DNA from: Microbacterium azadirachtae
GTDB taxonomy: Bacteria > Actinomycetota > Actinomycetes > Actinomycetales > Microbacteriaceae
NCBI RefSeq assembly: GCF_000956545.1
Contig: NZ_JYIT01000083.1
Coordinates: 62,001 to 126,000 of the forward strand
Reading direction: 5' to 3'
DNA length: 64,000 nt
Position numbers and translations under genes: made by a program. Of the stretch, positions 48,645-59,082 are shown piece by piece (position 1 is the first letter of the stretch; each line of letters opens with the position of its first letter). A model generated the notes under the pieces. The model was not told the DNA's origin. It saw only the letters and a program-made list of their open reading frames with translations, and did no database searches.

Positions 48645-49714
48645 CGGGCATCCTCCAGGACGGCATCGATCACGGGCGGGGTGTCCGCGTGCGCCGGGAC
48701 CGCCGTACGGTCCACAGAGCGCGGGCGACGTGAGGGCCGCGGGGGCCGCGGTGTCGCGGTCAGATCGATCCGCGGGTCCAGGAGCGGATAGACGAGATCT
48801 ACGGCGAGGTTGACGACGACGAAGACGAGGGCGGCGAAGAGCACGACCCCCTGGACCACGGGGATGTCCTGCTGCTGCACGGCCGTGGCCGTGACGCGGC
48901 CGATCCCCGGACGGGAGAAGACCGTCTCGGTGACGACCGTGCCGCTGAGCAGCTGGCCGACGATGAGCCCGGTCACCGTCAGGGCGGGCAGCGCGGCGTT
49001 GCGCAGCGCGTGGCGCAGGTGGATCCGCACGCGGCCCGCACCCTTGGCGAGAGCGGTGTCGATGTAGGGCTCGCGCAGCGCGGCGGCGAGGCTCTTCGAC
49101 AGCAGCTGGGCGATCATCGCCCCGGTCGGCAGCGCCAGGGCGACGGCGGGGAGGACGAGCGATGGGAACCCGCGGTCGCCCATCGCGGGGAACAGCGGCA
49201 GCTGGAACGAGAGCAGCTGGATGAGGATCAGCCCGAACCAGAAGGAGGGGATCGCCACGCCGAGCGGCGGGAGCCCGAGCAGGAAGGTCGAGAGCGCGCG
49301 GCTGCGCACGTACGTCGCGACGACCGCGAGCGCGGTGCCGGTGAGCACCGCGATCAGGAGGCCGAAGCCCGCGAGCAGGAGCGTCGGGGGGATCGCCTCG
49401 CCGATCACCTGCGACACCGGGCGTCCGGTGTCGATCGACGTGCCGAGATCGCCGGTGAGCACGCCGCCCAGGCGCAGGACGTACTGCACGAGGAGGGGCT
49501 GGTCCAGGCCGTACTTCGCCTTCAGGACGGCGAGCTGCTCCGGGGTGACGTCGCTGGCATCGCCGCCGGTCTTGAGGGCCACCGGATCGCTGGGCAGCGC
49601 GTAGAGCACGAGGAACGACACCGTGTACGCGGCCCACAGCACGATCACCGCCTGGCCGAGCCTCGACGCGAGGTAGCGCGCGATGCGGGATCGAGACGCG
49701 TCCGTCATCGACAT
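48641..49714 (-). CDS. Opp/Dpp-family ABC permease (DppB type)
   Basis: 357 aa from ATG 49714 (AAAGGAG upstream). Six membrane segments; LASRLGQAVIVLWAAYTVSFLVLY, GLDQPLLVQYVLRLGGVLTGDLGTS and the EAA-like loop ALAKGAGRVRIHLRHALRNA identify the DppB/OppB group. A Pro/Arg-rich C-terminal tail of about 40 residues extends beyond the last segment. First gene of the eight-gene minus-strand operon that ends at 39736. It is divergent from a GNAT gene across 275 bp. Confidence 0.94.
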   Translation of the reverse strand: MSMTDASRSRIARYLASRLGQAVIVLWAAYTVSFLVLYALPSDPVALKTGGDASDVTPEQLAVLKAKYGLDQPLLVQYVLRLGGVLTGDLGTSIDTGRPVSQVIGEAIPPTLLLAGFGLLIAVLTGTALAVVATYVRSRALSTFLLGLPPLGVAIPSFWFGLILIQLLSFQLPLFPAMGDRGFPSLVLPAVALALPTGAMIAQLLSKSLAAALREPYIDTALAKGAGRVRIHLRHALRNAALPALTVTGLIVGQLLSGTVVTETVFSRPGIGRVTATAVQQQDIPVVQGVVLFAALVFVVVNLAVDLVYPLLDPRIDLTATPRPPRPSRRPRSVDRTAVPAHADTPPVIDAVLEDAR

Positions 49715-49989
49715 GGGGTGCTCCTTTCGCTCTTCGCGGCACGGATCGGGGGATTCCGCGGTGCCCGAGGGGCTCCGTTCGAGCGATGCTCCCATCGGCG
49801 GCGACCGGGATCGCGGGCAGGGGTCATGCGCTGATGCAGACGGTCAAGAAGCGTCGTGCTCCGTCACGTGGCGTCGCACCGTGTCACCGGAGGACACAGT
49901 CCGCGCCGCCCCTCGCCCGGAGCGCCGGCGCAGTCCGTAGCGTGAGGTGTCCCGGTCCGCATCCCAGAGAGACGAGAGGGGTTCGCATC

Positions 49990-50715
49990 ATGGCGTCCAC
50001 ATCCCCGACCGACGATGTCCTCGACAACCCGGCGTGGCATGCACTGACCGGCCCGCACGCGTCGTTCGCGCTCGGGGGCGACCTGGTGCGCCGGTATCCG
50101 GCCGACGTCGCCCCCTTCGTGGCGGTGCGCACCTGGGACGACCCCGGCGTGTGGCAGGCCCTCGTCGACCTCGTCGGACCCGGGCAGGAGATCGGCCTCT
50201 CCGGCGCCGACCCCGACCTCCCGGAGGGATGGGAGGAGCTCGGCCGCGGCGAGGGGGTGCAGCTGGTGCAGACCGATGCGCTGCAGCCCGTGCCGTTCGA
50301 CGAGGCGATCGAGCTGGGAGCCGCCGACGTGCCCGAGATGCTCGCCCTCGTCGAACGGAACCAGCCGGGGCCCTTCCGGCCGCGCACCGTCGAGCTGGGC
50401 CGCTACATCGGGATCCGGCGCGACGGCCGCCTCATCGCGATGGCGGGGGAGCGGCTGCATCCGCAGGGCTGGACCGAGATCAGCGCGGTCTCGACGGATG
50501 TCGAGCACCGGGGTCAGGGTCTCGCCTCGCGTCTCGTCCTCGACGTCGCGTTCCACATCCAGCGGCGCGGCGACAGGGCGCTGCTGCACGCGGCGGCGAC
50601 GAACGTCGGCGCCATCCGCGTCTACGAGCGACTGGGCTTCACGCTGCGCCGGCACACCACGTTCCTTGCCGTGCGCACCCCGGCCACCGCGGGCGACCGT
50701 GTCCTCGTCGGCTGA
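49990..50715 (+). CDS. GNAT-family N-acetyltransferase
   Basis: 241 aa. The GNAT fold is in the C-terminal half: VSTDVEHRGQGLASRLVLDVAFHI is the acetyl-CoA loop, and NVGAIRVYERLGFTLRR is the last motif. The N-terminal half (residues 1-110) has no family I recognise. GAGAGGGG lies before the ATG, and a TAGCGT -10 is at 49938-49943. Divergent from the eight-gene importer/monooxygenase operon. In S-alkyl-cysteine degradation a GNAT enzyme acetylates the amino group first; that role is inferred here from position. Confidence 0.88.
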   Translation: MASTSPTDDVLDNPAWHALTGPHASFALGGDLVRRYPADVAPFVAVRTWDDPGVWQALVDLVGPGQEIGLSGADPDLPEGWEELGRGEGVQLVQTDALQPVPFDEAIELGAADVPEMLALVERNQPGPFRPRTVELGRYIGIRRDGRLIAMAGERLHPQGWTEISAVSTDVEHRGQGLASRLVLDVAFHIQRRGDRALLHAAATNVGAIRVYERLGFTLRRHTTFLAVRTPATAGDRVLVG

Positions 50716-50852
50716 CGATGCGCCGCGGAAGCGGATCCTTCCGCCGATGACCACGTGTGACGGCGACCGTGCACGCGGCCGCAGGCCCGACCTACCATGA
50801 CGCAACCGACCCGCCCCTCCGGGTGGCGGAACGACTCTCGGAGGGAGATCCC

Positions 50853-51377
50853 ATGACTCGGATCGCAGTGCTGGTGGGGAACCCCCAGCCGGCTTCGCGC
50901 ACCCGTCTCGTCGCGGAGGAGGTGGCCGCGCAGCTGGGCGCCCGCAGCGGCGCCGACATCGACGCCACGATCGATCTCGCGGACGTGGCGGAGACGCTGT
51001 TCCGCTTCCCCGAGCCGCGGCTCGACGAGCTGCGGGAGCGGATCGCGAGTGCGGACGTGGCGGTCATCGCGAGCCCCACGTACAAGGCCGCCTACACGGG
51101 GCTGCTCAAGGCGTTCCTCGATCGCTACGGATCCGACGGGCTGCGTGGGCTCGTCGCGGTGCCGCTGCTCACGATCGGGGCGCCGACCCACGCGCTCGCC
51201 GTGGAGACGACCCTTCGCCCGCTGCTCGTCGAGCTCGGTGCGAGCGTGCCGACCCGCGGGCTGGCGTTCCCCGCCGCGGCCGTGGAGGAGCGTTCGCAGG
51301 TCGTCGCGGACTGGCTCGAGGCCGAGTGGCCGCGGATCCGGCACGCGTTCGCCGGCGGGACGCAGCCGGGCCGCTGA
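50853..51377 (+). CDS. NAD(P)H-dependent FMN reductase (SsuE/MsuE-like)
   Basis: 174 aa flavodoxin-fold reductase. VLVGNPQPASRTRLVAEEVA is the phosphate loop, and ASPTYKAAYTGLLKAFLDRYG is the conserved middle motif with the SPTY-x-x-x-T pattern. Excellent ribosome site (GGAGGGAG). It supplies FMNH2 to two-component monooxygenases and is a second, structurally unrelated reductase beside the one at 31252. Located at the right border of the island, 137 bp after the GNAT gene and in the same direction. Confidence 0.92.
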   Translation: MTRIAVLVGNPQPASRTRLVAEEVAAQLGARSGADIDATIDLADVAETLFRFPEPRLDELRERIASADVAVIASPTYKAAYTGLLKAFLDRYGSDGLRGLVAVPLLTIGAPTHALAVETTLRPLLVELGASVPTRGLAFPAAAVEERSQVVADWLEAEWPRIRHAFAGGTQPGR

Positions 51378-51388
51378 GGGGCGGTTTC

Positions 51389-51565
51389 TCAGCGGCCGAC
51401 CGTGCGGATGTCTCCCGTGTCGCAATCGCACAGCGCCTCGGCGAGCAGAGCATCGGACCGGGCGATCAGGTTCCTCCGCTGCAGCTCGGGCACGGCCAGC
51501 GGGAGCGGTGCCAGGCGCAGCCCGACGTCGATCAGCAGCCCGCGCAGGCGGTGAGGGATCTTCAT
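51389..51565 (-). CDS. Small protein (58 aa) downstream of an aldo/keto reductase
   Basis: 58 codons from ATG 51565 with a very strong ribosome site (GAGGAGG, 5 nt before the ATG). Product begins MKIPHRLRGLLIDVGLRLAP, continues with a basic/hydrophobic helix and contains two cysteines two residues apart (CDCDTGD). It starts 10 bp after the aldo/keto reductase gene on the same strand, so it is probably cotranscribed. No family recognised. Easy to miss because of its length. Confidence 0.65.
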   Translation of the reverse strand: MKIPHRLRGLLIDVGLRLAPLPLAVPELQRRNLIARSDALLAEALCDCDTGDIRTVGR

Positions 51566-51575
51566 GGGTGCCTCC

Positions 51576-53461
<1,886 letters not shown>

Positions 53462-53473
53462 GTCCCCACGGTA
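53462..53473 (-). promoter_or_regulatory. -10 element and leaderless start of the MmyB-type regulator gene
   Basis: TACCGT (53473-53468), GGGGAC, then ATG at 53461 on the minus strand. Same geometry as the other leaderless starts. Confidence 0.5.
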
Positions 53474-53561
53474 GGACGCTCGGCCCCGCACCAGGGAGTC
53501 TCCGCTGGTACACCCTTCAGGAGAGACTCCCCGTCCCACCGGCCGTGGCGGCTCAGAGCGG

Positions 53562-53879
53562 TCACGCGACCGACGGCGCGGCGCCGTCGGCGAAGGCCGG
53601 CACGCGCACGGGCTGCCGGTGGGGGATCGGGATCGGCGTGCGGGAGGGGATCCGCGTCGGGCGCCCGGAGTGCAGGCGGATGGCCTGGAGCGCCTCCTGC
53701 GGCGACGCCCAGGTGGCGGGGAGCCCGAGGTCCTGCAGCCAGATCGTGTCGTACTCGGATCCGTCGGTCTCGTAGAGGCACGCGACGGTGCGGTACGGAT
53801 CGCCCGGCCCGCGGCTCGTGTCCACCACGATCCACTCGATCGGGGTCAGCTGCTGCAGCAGATAACGGTCATTCGACAT
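53562..53879 (-). CDS. Conserved hypothetical protein (105 aa)
   Basis: 105 aa from ATG 53879, with GAGGAG 6 nt before it. Begins MSNDRYLLQQLTPIEWIVVD, continues PYRTVACLYETDGSEYDTIWLQDLGLP. This form recurs in small actinobacterial proteins of unknown role, as I recall them, which argues for an independent gene starting here. The C-terminus is Pro/Arg-rich. The frame is open without a stop for another 156 codons upstream, so a fused longer protein (261 aa) cannot be excluded. Confidence 0.6.
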   Translation of the reverse strand: MSNDRYLLQQLTPIEWIVVDTSRGPGDPYRTVACLYETDGSEYDTIWLQDLGLPATWASPQEALQAIRLHSGRPTRIPSRTPIPIPHRQPVRVPAFADGAAPSVA

Positions 53880-54347
53880 CGGGGCTCCTCGGGGATGGGG
53901 GTCTGCCGCGCGACGCGGCGAGGAGGGCAGCCACCCGGCTCGCTCTCGAGGGGGCGCGGACTGCGCGCGGGTGCCGTTCACCGGGAGCACCCGGGATTCG
54001 AAGGCGCGGGCGGGGTGGCTGTCACCTCGGCGTCGCACGGCGGGGCCGTGGTGACGGGGTCGCGGAGCGACCGGAGGGGAGCGGGCGAACACCAGCCCGC
54101 TGCTCGTCGGGAACGGCTCCCTCGTCTCGGTGCGGGATCGGGGCGCGCGCGGTCGATGATCGCCGCCGGTGGCGCGGCCGTCCGCGGTGGCCGCGCACGT
54201 GCTGTCGACGGGCGGCGGGACGGCCCACTCCGCGGCGACGATCTCATCGAACTCGGCCTGCATCAGCTCGTCGTCCGCGCAGATGAGGTCGATGAACTGC
54301 TCGTCGACGCGTCGATCGATCCTCGCCCCAGGGGTGGAGGAGAACAT
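53880..54347 (-). other. In-frame open stretch upstream, beginning with a conserved N-terminal motif
   Basis: Starting at ATG 54347, 20 bp after the hsp20 stop, the frame reads MFSSTPGARIDRRVDEQFID, then LICADDELMQAEFDEIVAAEW. That acidic motif is like the N-terminus of small actinobacterial proteins of unknown function. Past about codon 60 codon bias falls off and the sequence becomes Arg/Pro-rich, yet no stop comes before the next gene's start. I suspect a separate short gene that lost its own end by frameshift or stop loss. Confidence 0.45.
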
Positions 54348-54366
54348 CGTCTTCCGTCCCGTCGGC

Positions 54367-54798
54367 TCAGGCGCTGATGGCGAGGCTGTCCGCCTTGCTC
54401 GAGATCTCGACCTTGCGCGGCTTCGACTCCTCGGCGACGGGGATCTGCAGGGCGAGCACGCCGTCGTCGTAATTCGCGCTGATCCGGCCGGTGTCCAGGT
54501 TGTCGCCGAGCACGAGCTGGCGGCTGAAGACGCCGCGCGGGCGCTCGGCCGCGAGCATGTTCGCGTCGCTGGCCCGGATCGGCCGCTCGGCCTTGACGGT
54601 CACCACGTTGCGTTCGACGTCCAGGTCGATCGACTCGCGATCGACTCCGGGCAGGTCGAACTCGACGTGGAAGACGTCGCCGTCCCGCCAGGCGTCCATC
54701 GGCATGACCGAGGGCTTCGCCAGGGTTCCGTCTGCTCCGAAGATCTGCTGGGTGAGTCGGTCCAGCTCACGGAACGGATCGGTGCGCATCAGCATCAT
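54367..54798 (-). CDS. Hsp20 / alpha-crystallin small heat-shock protein
   Basis: 143 aa from ATG 54798, preceded by GGAGG at 5 nt (an ATG at 54810 would add four residues). The alpha-crystallin domain spans about 35-130: [37 protein letters not shown] (in parts), [29 protein letters not shown]. It ends PRKVEI, near the usual I-x-I region. ATP-independent holdase that keeps unfolded proteins soluble. Minus-strand promoter at 54907-54879 gives a leader of about 70 nt that could fold. Confidence 0.95.
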   Translation of the reverse strand: MMLMRTDPFRELDRLTQQIFGADGTLAKPSVMPMDAWRDGDVFHVEFDLPGVDRESIDLDVERNVVTVKAERPIRASDANMLAAERPRGVFSRQLVLGDNLDTGRISANYDDGVLALQIPVAEESKPRKVEISSKADSLAISA

Positions 54799-54878
54799 GA
54801 CCACCTCCATGTCCTCATCGAAGATGCTTCGGGGGCACGGATCCCGTCGTCAGGATCTATGCCCTGCGCTGTAGATTT

Positions 54879-54907
54879 TTTATAGCACCGTGATCAATTC
54901 GATGCAA
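54879..54907 (-). promoter_or_regulatory. hsp20 promoter
   Basis: On the minus strand TTGCAT (54907-54902), a 17-bp gap and TATAAA (54884-54879). AT-rich for this genome. Start near 54872 leaves a 70-nt leader. No HAIR (HspR) or CIRCE element was recognised. The promoter overlaps the 3' end of the preceding regulator gene. Confidence 0.65.
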
Positions 54908-55817
54908 GTCCCGCCGCATGACGCGACTGTCGCGGGACGGAGGGCGCCAGGATGCTCTCCTGGAGGAGCCGAAGGGCGTCGGCGGAGCTGCTTCCCGGGA
55001 CGACGGTGTGGGTGAGGAGTCTCTGCCCGTCCGCCCCCGGCAGGTGCAGGGCCTGATAGTGCGTGTCGAGGTCGCCGATCTCGGGGTGGTGGAGCTGCTT
55101 GACGCCGCGGGAGCAGAGCTCGACCGTGTGCCGGGACCAGAGCGTCGCGAACGTCGCGCTGCGCATGCTCAGCTCGCCGACGAGTTCGGCCAGCGCCCGG
55201 TCGTCGGGATGCTGTGCGGCGACGAACCGCAGCGACGAGACCACGAGGACCGCCTCGGCATCCCAGTTCCGGTAGAGGTCGCGCGTGTGCGGATCCAGGA
55301 ACATCATGCGGGTGAGGTTCGGGCGCGTGGCGGGGTCGGCAGGAGAGGCGATGTCCAGGTGCCCGGCGAACAGCGCGTGGCCGAGCGGGTTCCAGGCCAG
55401 CACGTCGCTGCGGCGGCCCAGGATCACCGCGGGCACGCCCGGCATGGCGTCCAGCAGCGCGAGTCCCCCCGGCGTCGGCTGCTCGGGGCGCGGCGCGCGG
55501 CGCCGGCGGCCGGCCTGAGGGCGGGCGAGGGCGAGGAGGTGACTGCGCTCGTCGTCCCGCAGCTGCAGGGCGCGGGCCAGCGCGTCGAGCACGCCGTCGG
55601 AGGCCGTGAGCGAGAGCCCCTGCTCCAAGCGCGTGTAGTAGGCGACCGAGACGCCCGCGAGCTGGGCGAGCTCCTCGCGGCGCAGGCCGGGCACCCGGCG
55701 CAGGCCGTAGCCGACCACGCCGGCGTCCTCGGGGCGGAAGGCGTCGCGCCGGGAACGGAGGAACTCGCCGAGTTCGCCGGGGCCTCGGGGGCGGCTGGTC
55801 GTCGATGCAGAGGACAT
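54894..55817 (-). CDS. XRE-family regulator with MmyB-like ligand domain (second)
   Basis: 307 aa from ATG 55817. N-terminal HTH (RRDAFRPEDAGVVGYGLRRVPGLRREELAQLAGVSVAYYTRLEQG, in parts) and a C-terminal MmyB-like domain (VLAWNPLGHALFAGH, MMFLDPHTRDLYRNWD, LHHPEIGDLDTHYQALHLPGADGQ). Same family as the regulator at 52565 but clearly diverged. Divergent from an MFS exporter gene across 130 bp that contains a small palindrome, so it probably controls that exporter. Confidence 0.9.
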   Translation of the reverse strand: MSSASTTSRPRGPGELGEFLRSRRDAFRPEDAGVVGYGLRRVPGLRREELAQLAGVSVAYYTRLEQGLSLTASDGVLDALARALQLRDDERSHLLALARPQAGRRRRAPRPEQPTPGGLALLDAMPGVPAVILGRRSDVLAWNPLGHALFAGHLDIASPADPATRPNLTRMMFLDPHTRDLYRNWDAEAVLVVSSLRFVAAQHPDDRALAELVGELSMRSATFATLWSRHTVELCSRGVKQLHHPEIGDLDTHYQALHLPGADGQRLLTHTVVPGSSSADALRLLQESILAPSVPRQSRHAAGLASN

Positions 55818-55852
55818 GAGGCCCATTCTCCGCGCATGCCGTCGATCGTGCC

Positions 55853-55863
55853 TGACCCTGTCA
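55853..55863. promoter_or_regulatory. Candidate operator between MmyB-type regulator and MFS gene
   Basis: TGACCCTGTCA is an inverted repeat TGAC-N3-GTCA midway between the divergent starts. Short, so moderate weight only. Confidence 0.3.
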
Positions 55864-55947
55864 TTGGTAGGAACGCGCGGGATCTGGCTGGCACCCCGTC
55901 GCCGACGGCACCGTGGAGCCCCTCGTCCCTCTCGACCAAGGAGTCCC

Positions 55948-57363
55948 ATGACGACGACCTCCTCCCGTCCCGCTGCGCCCCGGGCGGCGTCGACCGCACA
56001 CGAGCGCATCGCGCTGCTGATCCTGCTCACCGCCGGATTCACGCTCGCGGTGGACTTCTCGATCCTGACGGTGGCACTGCCGCGTATCGGCCGCGACGTC
56101 GGCATCCCCACCGCGAACCTGCAGTGGATCGCGACGAGCTACGCGCTGTGCGCCGCCGGGTTCACCCTGCTCTTCGGCCGGGTGGCGGATTTGGTCGGGC
56201 GCAAGCGGATGTTCCTCATCGGCATGGCGCTGCTCGGCGCCGCCTCGCTCGGCGGCGGACTGGCGGGCGAGCCGATCCTGCTGCTGACCGCACGGGTCGC
56301 GCAGGGCCTGGCGACCGCGATGGTCACCCCCGCCGCCCTGTCCCTGCTGACGACGGCGTTCCCCGAGGGCCCGGCGCGCGATCGGGCGCTCGGACTCAAC
56401 GGGGCGCTCATGGCTGCCGGCTTCACGACCGGTGCGGTCGTCGGCGGAGTCCTCACCGACTCGCTCAGCTGGCGGTGGGCGTTCTTCCTCAACGTCGCGG
56501 TGGCGGCGGTGGTGCTCTGCCTCGCGCCGGCGGTGCTGCGCGAGAGTCGCGCCGCGCACCGCCCCCGGCTCGACCTGCCGGGTGCGCTCACGGTGACGCT
56601 GGGCCTCGTCGCGATCGTCTACGGGGCGACGTCGGCCGGCCGGTACGGCTGGGCGAGCCCGCTCGTGTGGGCCTGCTTCACGGTCGCCGTGCTGGCGCTC
56701 CTCGCGTTCTGGCTCGTCGAGCGCCGCGTGCCGAACCCCCTGGTGTCGATGGCGCTGCTGCGGATGCCGAACGTGGCGTGGGGCAACGCCGCGGGCGTCG
56801 TCGCCTTCGCGACGGAGACGGCGCTGGTGTTCCCCCTCACCCTCTACCTGCAGGAGGTGCGGGGGATCCCGCCGCTCCTCGCCGGCCTGTCGTTCGGGGT
56901 GCTCGGCGTCGGCACCGTGCTCGGCGGGCTGCTCGCGCCGCGGCTGATCGGCCGCGCCGGCGCGAGGAGGGCGGTCGCCCTCGGGTTCGCGGTGCAGGCC
57001 GTGGCGACGGCGCCGCTGGCGCTCGTCGGCGCCGACTCGGCCTGGATCGTCCCCCTGCTGGCACTCACCTTCCTCGGCGGGGTGGCGAACCTCGTCGCGA
57101 TCGTCGGGTACGTCGTCGCCTCCACGACCGGGATCCCGGACGGTCAGCAGGGCCTCGCGACCGGGCTGGTCACCTTGAGCCAGCAGATCGGCATCGCGCT
57201 GGGGACGCCCGTCCTCGCCGCGATCGTCGCGAGCGGCGCCGCGTCGGGCGCGCACGGCCTGCTCGCCGGGATCCGCGCGGCGGTGCTCGTGGACGCCCTC
57301 GCGTGCGCCGTCGCCGCGATCATCGCCGGCATCCTGGGTGCGCGGACGCGGAGCGGCCGCTGA
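55948..57363 (+). CDS. MFS multidrug exporter (DHA2-like)
   Basis: 471 aa from ATG 55948 (AAGGAG upstream), about 14 membrane segments. DFSILTVALPRIGRDVGI and LFGRVADLVGRKRMFLIG (motif A with the GR-x-G/A-D-x-x-GRK pattern), then GAVVGGVLTDSLSWRWAFFLN (motif C region) mark the 14-TM drug:H+ antiporter group. Divergent MmyB-type regulator. It presumably exports a toxic compound recognised by that regulator; substrate unknown. Confidence 0.92.
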   Translation: MTTTSSRPAAPRAASTAHERIALLILLTAGFTLAVDFSILTVALPRIGRDVGIPTANLQWIATSYALCAAGFTLLFGRVADLVGRKRMFLIGMALLGAASLGGGLAGEPILLLTARVAQGLATAMVTPAALSLLTTAFPEGPARDRALGLNGALMAAGFTTGAVVGGVLTDSLSWRWAFFLNVAVAAVVLCLAPAVLRESRAAHRPRLDLPGALTVTLGLVAIVYGATSAGRYGWASPLVWACFTVAVLALLAFWLVERRVPNPLVSMALLRMPNVAWGNAAGVVAFATETALVFPLTLYLQEVRGIPPLLAGLSFGVLGVGTVLGGLLAPRLIGRAGARRAVALGFAVQAVATAPLALVGADSAWIVPLLALTFLGGVANLVAIVGYVVASTTGIPDGQQGLATGLVTLSQQIGIALGTPVLAAIVASGAASGAHGLLAGIRAAVLVDALACAVAAIIAGILGARTRSGR

Positions 57364-57441
57364 CGGCGGCGGACGCGCGACGTTGCACGGCCGACTCGCG
57401 CCCGTAATGCCGGCGAAACGTGCGGGTGGAAGGGTCCATGC

Positions 57442-59082
57442 ATGGAAACGTCTTTCGCCGGCTACTGGAGCCGCCGGGCAGCGGCAGCCGGCTCCGGCTC
57501 GCCCTGGGACGAGATGTTCGACGCCGCCGACGCGGCCGTCGGGCTCGCGGCCCGGGATCCGTACCGCTCGATCCATCGGGCGCTCAGCGACATGTCCGCC
57601 GAGGATCTGCGCGGGAGGGTCGAGGCGCTCGCAGGAGCGTACCTGTCGCAGGGCGTGACCTTCGACTTCGCGGGTGAGGAGCGCCCGTTCCCGCTCGACG
57701 TCGTCCCGCGCGTGATCGCCTCCGACGAGTGGCGCGAGGTGGATCTCGGAGTCGCTCAGCGGGTGCGGGCGCTGGAGGCTTTTCTCGCCGACGTCTACGG
57801 TGCGCGCCGCTGCGTGGCAGACGGCGTCGTGCCGGCGCCGCTGATCGCCTCGTCGAGCCACTTCCATCGTGAGGCCGCGGGGATCGTGGCGGCGAACGGC
57901 GTGCGGATCCAGGTCGCCGGCATCGACGTCATCCGCGACGAATCCGGCGGGTGGCGCGTGCTCGAGGACAACGTGCGCGTGCCGAGCGGCGTGAGCTACG
58001 TGCTCGCCAACCGGCGGGCGCTCGCGCAGATGGTGCCGGAGATGTTCGCGGACATGCGGGTGCTCCCGGTGGTCGACTACCCGAACCGGCTGCTCGGCGC
58101 GCTGCGCGCTGCAGCGCCGTCGGGCGCCGACGATCCGACGGTCGTGGTGCTCACGCCCGGCGTGTTCAACTCGGCCTACTACGAGCACACCCTCCTGGCG
58201 CGGCTGATGGGGGTCGAGCTCGTGGAGGGCCGCGACCTGTTCTGCTCCGCCGGACGGGTCTGGATGCACACCACGACGGGCCCGCGACGCGTCGACGTGA
58301 TCTACCGTCGCGTGGACGACGAGTACCTCGATCCGCAGCAGTTCCGTCCCGACTCGATGCTCGGTGCGGCGGGGATCCTGAACGCCGCGCGGCTCGGGAA
58401 CGTGACGATCGCGAACGCCGTGGGCAACGGCGTCGCCGATGACAAGCTCGTGTACACCTACGTGCCGGACCTGATCCGCTACTACCTCGCCGAGGAGCCG
58501 ATCCTCGCGAACGTCGACACGTGGCGCCTCGAGGACCCCGGGGCTCTCGAGGAGGTGCTGGACCGCCTGGACGAGCTCGTCGTCAAGCCGGTGGACGGCT
58601 CCGGCGGGAAGGGCCTGATCATGGGACCCGCGGCGACGCGGGCGGAGCTCGACGCGGCCCGCAAGACGCTGGCCGCGGATCCGCGGGGCTGGATCGCGCA
58701 GCCGGTCGTGCAGCTGTCCACGATCCCGACCCTCGTCGACGGCGGCTTCCGTCCGCGGCATGCCGACCTCCGGCCGTTCGCGGTCAACGACGGCGACGGC
58801 ATCTGGGTGCTGCCCGGCGGGCTCACCCGGGTGGCGCTGCCGGAGGGGCAGCTCGTCGTGAACTCGAGTCAGGGCGGCGGATCCAAGGACACCTGGGTGC
58901 TGGAGGATCCCGCGATGCCGCGGGGATCGTCCACGATCCGCGCGGACAGGGTCGCCGCGCCGTCCGCCGCCGACCTCGCCGGCGCCGACGTCGCGCCGCT
59001 GCCCGTGCCGCCGCTCGACGATCCGCAGCGGCAGCAACAGCAACAGCAACAGCAGCAGCAGCAGCAGGAGGGATCATGCTGA
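57442..59082 (+). CDS. Circularly permuted ATP-grasp protein (DUF404/407 type)
   Basis: 546 aa. VVDYPNRLL, VVLTPGVFNSAYYEHTLLARLMGVELVEGRDL (in parts), VDVIYRRVDDEYLDP, VKPVDGSGGKGLIMGP and QPVVQLSTIPTL are marks of the circularly permuted ATP-grasp family thought to ligate amino groups to carboxylates. It ends in a glutamine tract: 12 Gln after an Arg (59032-59067). GGAAGGG lies 7 nt before ATG 57442. Always found with an alpha-E protein and a transglutaminase-like protein, as here; the trio may make and trim an unknown peptide tag or crosslink. Stop overlaps the next start by 7 bp. Confidence 0.93.
   Translation: METSFAGYWSRRAAAAGSGSPWDEMFDAADAAVGLAARDPYRSIHRALSDMSAEDLRGRVEALAGAYLSQGVTFDFAGEERPFPLDVVPRVIASDEWREVDLGVAQRVRALEAFLADVYGARRCVADGVVPAPLIASSSHFHREAAGIVAANGVRIQVAGIDVIRDESGGWRVLEDNVRVPSGVSYVLANRRALAQMVPEMFADMRVLPVVDYPNRLLGALRAAAPSGADDPTVVVLTPGVFNSAYYEHTLLARLMGVELVEGRDLFCSAGRVWMHTTTGPRRVDVIYRRVDDEYLDPQQFRPDSMLGAAGILNAARLGNVTIANAVGNGVADDKLVYTYVPDLIRYYLAEEPILANVDTWRLEDPGALEEVLDRLDELVVKPVDGSGGKGLIMGPAATRAELDAARKTLAADPRGWIAQPVVQLSTIPTLVDGGFRPRHADLRPFAVNDGDGIWVLPGGLTRVALPEGQLVVNSSQGGGSKDTWVLEDPAMPRGSSTIRADRVAAPSAADLAGADVAPLPVPPLDDPQRQQQQQQQQQQQQEGSC
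59032..59067 (+). repeat. CAG/CAA triplet repeat coding for 12 glutamines
   Basis: Twelve Gln codons in a row: three CAG-CAA pairs, then six CAG, just before the C-terminus of the ATP-grasp protein. Length variation would keep the frame and would not disturb the ribosome site of the next gene, which follows immediately. Confidence 0.95.

Noticed and set aside
49855..49900. GTGTC-N7-GACAC inverted repeat between the GNAT gene and the importer operon
   Set aside because: Five-bp arms at this GC content are expected by chance; no promoter is positioned around it.
55861..59049. Minus-strand open frame of about 1060 codons across the MFS and ATP-grasp genes
   Set aside because: Same reason: antisense to two clear genes, no recognisable domain.
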